The position numbers and the translations under genes are program-made. This document shows, in pieces, positions 44,874-45,827 of a stretch of 45,827 nt of DNA. Below the pieces are notes generated by a model that was not told the origin of the DNA, made no database searches, and worked only from the letters and a program-made list of their open reading frames with translations. Source of the DNA: an uncultured Flavobacteriales bacterium (lineage in GTDB: Bacteria; Bacteroidota; Bacteroidia; Flavobacteriales_D; Crocinitomicaceae); contig CAJQPA010000032.1 in the NCBI GenBank assembly GCA_905480145.1, positions 1-45,827 of the forward strand. Reading direction: 5' to 3'. Position 1 is the stretch's first letter; every line of letters starts with the position of its first letter.

Positions 44874-45827
44874 TTAGTTCCTGCTGTCGGTGCAGATGGG
44901 ATCGGATTAACAATAATCGTTTGTGTTCCCGAAGCTGTATTAGAACATGCTGCATCTGAAACACTATCTAAAACATACACACCAGGTGCATTGCCTAAAT
45001 TAATTGGACTTGCAGAACCTGTAGCTGTTTGTGAAGTTCCATCTAAAGAATAATAAACATTCCAATCAGCTGTTCCTGAAACATCAACAAGGATATCATT
45101 AACAGTCAGACCTTCACAATATGTGTCTTCTCCTGAAATATTCGTTACTGCAGGCAAAGGGTTTATTGTGATAGAAACTGGCTGTTCATCTGAACAACCT
45201 GACGCTCCGTCGTAGATAAATATATTCATGTCTGAGGTAATCGGTCCTATTACAACATTTGCTACAGTCGGTCCACCAGTTGCATCATAATAAGCTTCTG
45301 TTCCTGATAAATCTGTCCCCATAATAACAGGTAAGTCATATGAATCACAAGCCACAACTGGTACGAATGGATCTAAAACTGGAGTAGTAACAACTGTAAC
45401 CGTCACAAAGCCGCTTGATGTGCAAGTCCCGTTCGTTGCTTCAATATAGTATATTCCGTCTCCTGCAGTTGTTCCAGTTAAAAAAGGTATAGTCATAGCC
45501 ATGTCTGAATAATAAGCTATTGACCCAACATCCGTGCTTGAAATTCCGGCTGCGGTAATATCAACCGTTGCTGGCGAACAAACTGCCGCTGGATCTACCA
45601 ATGTCAACGTAGGCGTTGAGTTCACTGTAATTGTGAAAGACTCAGAAGTTCCAATACAACCCGCTAAACTTGGAGTAACTGTAACAGTCGATACTATTGC
45701 AGAACCCGTTGCATTTGTTGCTGTGAAAGAAGCAATGTCTCCTGATCCACTAACTGCTAAGCCTGTTGCCACATCATCGTTGACCCAGTCATAAGTCGTT
45801 CCAGCATCACTTCCGGTAAAAGTAACT
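44369..45827 (-). CDS. Second giant T9SS type B surface protein, 5' part outside window
   Basis: The stop is at 44369 and the frame stays open to the right edge, so 486 codons of the C-terminal part are visible. A GTG at 45772 is only an internal Val, since in-frame coding sequence ('VTFTGSDAGTTYDWVNDD') continues upstream of it. The visible part holds Ig-like/PKD-like repeats ('VACDSYDLPVIMGTDLSGTE', similar to the 81-residue repeat of the neighbour), then the type B CHU_C sorting domain ('FTPDGDGVNDDWEILDID', 'GSYYFIIEYNDQ'). It is a tandem paralog of the giant protein at 35241-43751, expected on the cell surface through T9SS. I see no intrinsic terminator after its stop. Confidence 0.88.
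   Translation of the reverse strand, partial: VTFTGSDAGTTYDWVNDDVATGLAVSGSGDIASFTATNATGSAIVSTVTVTPSLAGCIGTSESFTITVNSTPTLTLVDPAAVCSPATVDITAAGISSTDVGSIAYYSDMAMTIPFLTGTTAGDGIYYIEATNGTCTSSGFVTVTVVTTPVLDPFVPVVACDSYDLPVIMGTDLSGTEAYYDATGGPTVANVVIGPITSDMNIFIYDGASGCSDEQPVSITINPLPAVTNISGEDTYCEGLTVNDILVDVSGTADWNVYYSLDGTSQTATGSASPINLGNAPGVYVLDSVSDAACSNTASGTQTIIVNPIPSAPTAGTNSEYCSTVPFADMTASGGAGTMTWYSDAGLTSVISTGPTLAPNNMEGTTTYYVTETLNGCEGPESQVVITVNFCEITVPTAFTPDGDGVNDDWEILDIDQTYPDNMVYVYNRWGNLLFTSVQGDYDNNRWDGTYNGNALPVGSYYFIIEYNDQVTEPSNGVVSIILNK

Noticed and set aside
45770..45772. GTG as the start of the right-hand giant gene
   Set aside because: The same frame continues upstream to the window edge with repeat-like coding sequence, so this is an internal Val codon.
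1..45827. Mobile elements, CRISPR arrays, tRNA or rRNA genes
   Set aside because: I looked for transposase or integrase motifs, regularly spaced short palindromic repeats and RNA gene signatures and saw none. The only regular repeats are the in-frame protein repeats and one AAG microsatellite.

Overview
The window is AT-rich DNA from a member of the Bacteroidota, most likely Flavobacteriales; I cannot name a genus. The evidence is several secreted proteins with type IX secretion (T9SS) C-terminal sorting domains of both type A (PNPs…/…RIVLRK-like ends) and type B (CHU_C, 'FTPDGDGVNDDW'), Bacteroidota-type TAnnTTTG -7 promoter elements, the absence of clear Shine-Dalgarno sites, and typical flavobacterial gene clusters. 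I see no rRNA, tRNA, CRISPR array, insertion sequence, prophage or plasmid gene. Genes are packed tightly and no gene-free stretch exceeds 300 bases.

Left part (1-4963, minus strand): two tandem paralogous secreted trypsin-like peptidases. The first is cut by the window edge at its catalytic His. The second is complete and carries a P-domain, five 51-residue repeats and a type A sorting tail, and it ends at a clear intrinsic terminator. On the plus strand, 5189-10679 is an apparent operon of an unknown exported protein, a uridine-kinase-family protein and a very large membrane histidine kinase. Convergent to it, 10676-17562 (minus) is the conserved SpoIIM-like / DUF4129 / DUF4350 / MoxR ATPase / DUF58 cluster, whose order suggests a MoxR chaperone acting on membrane and von Willebrand-like partners.

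Middle (17819-27570): a PrcB-like lipoprotein sits tail-to-tail with a T9SS subtilase. Next come a T9SS CocE/X-Pro peptidase-like hydrolase, an ECF sigma factor with its membrane anti-sigma partner, lemA, and a GT-C-type membrane protein. Then (27766-31228) an M48 metallopeptidase, DinB-like protein, Crp/Fnr regulator, FMN reductase and pirin run on the plus strand. A short in-frame relic resembling the lemA 3' end lies just upstream of the M48 gene, suggesting that an ancestral lemA-M48 neighbourhood was split.

Right part (31225-45827): pgk (minus) diverges from dgkA-xseA-xseB (plus). A Sco1-like protein follows on the minus strand. Last come a 2836-residue repeat-rich T9SS type B surface protein, preceded in the same transcription direction by a 105-residue exported protein, and the 3' part of a second giant paralog whose last ~500 bases nearly duplicate those of the first.

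The most interesting signals are four convergent gene pairs whose stop codons overlap in the same 4-base manner, the PrcB-like lipoprotein/subtilase pairing, the lemA relic, and the layered repeats of the giant surface proteins, which look able to recombine.
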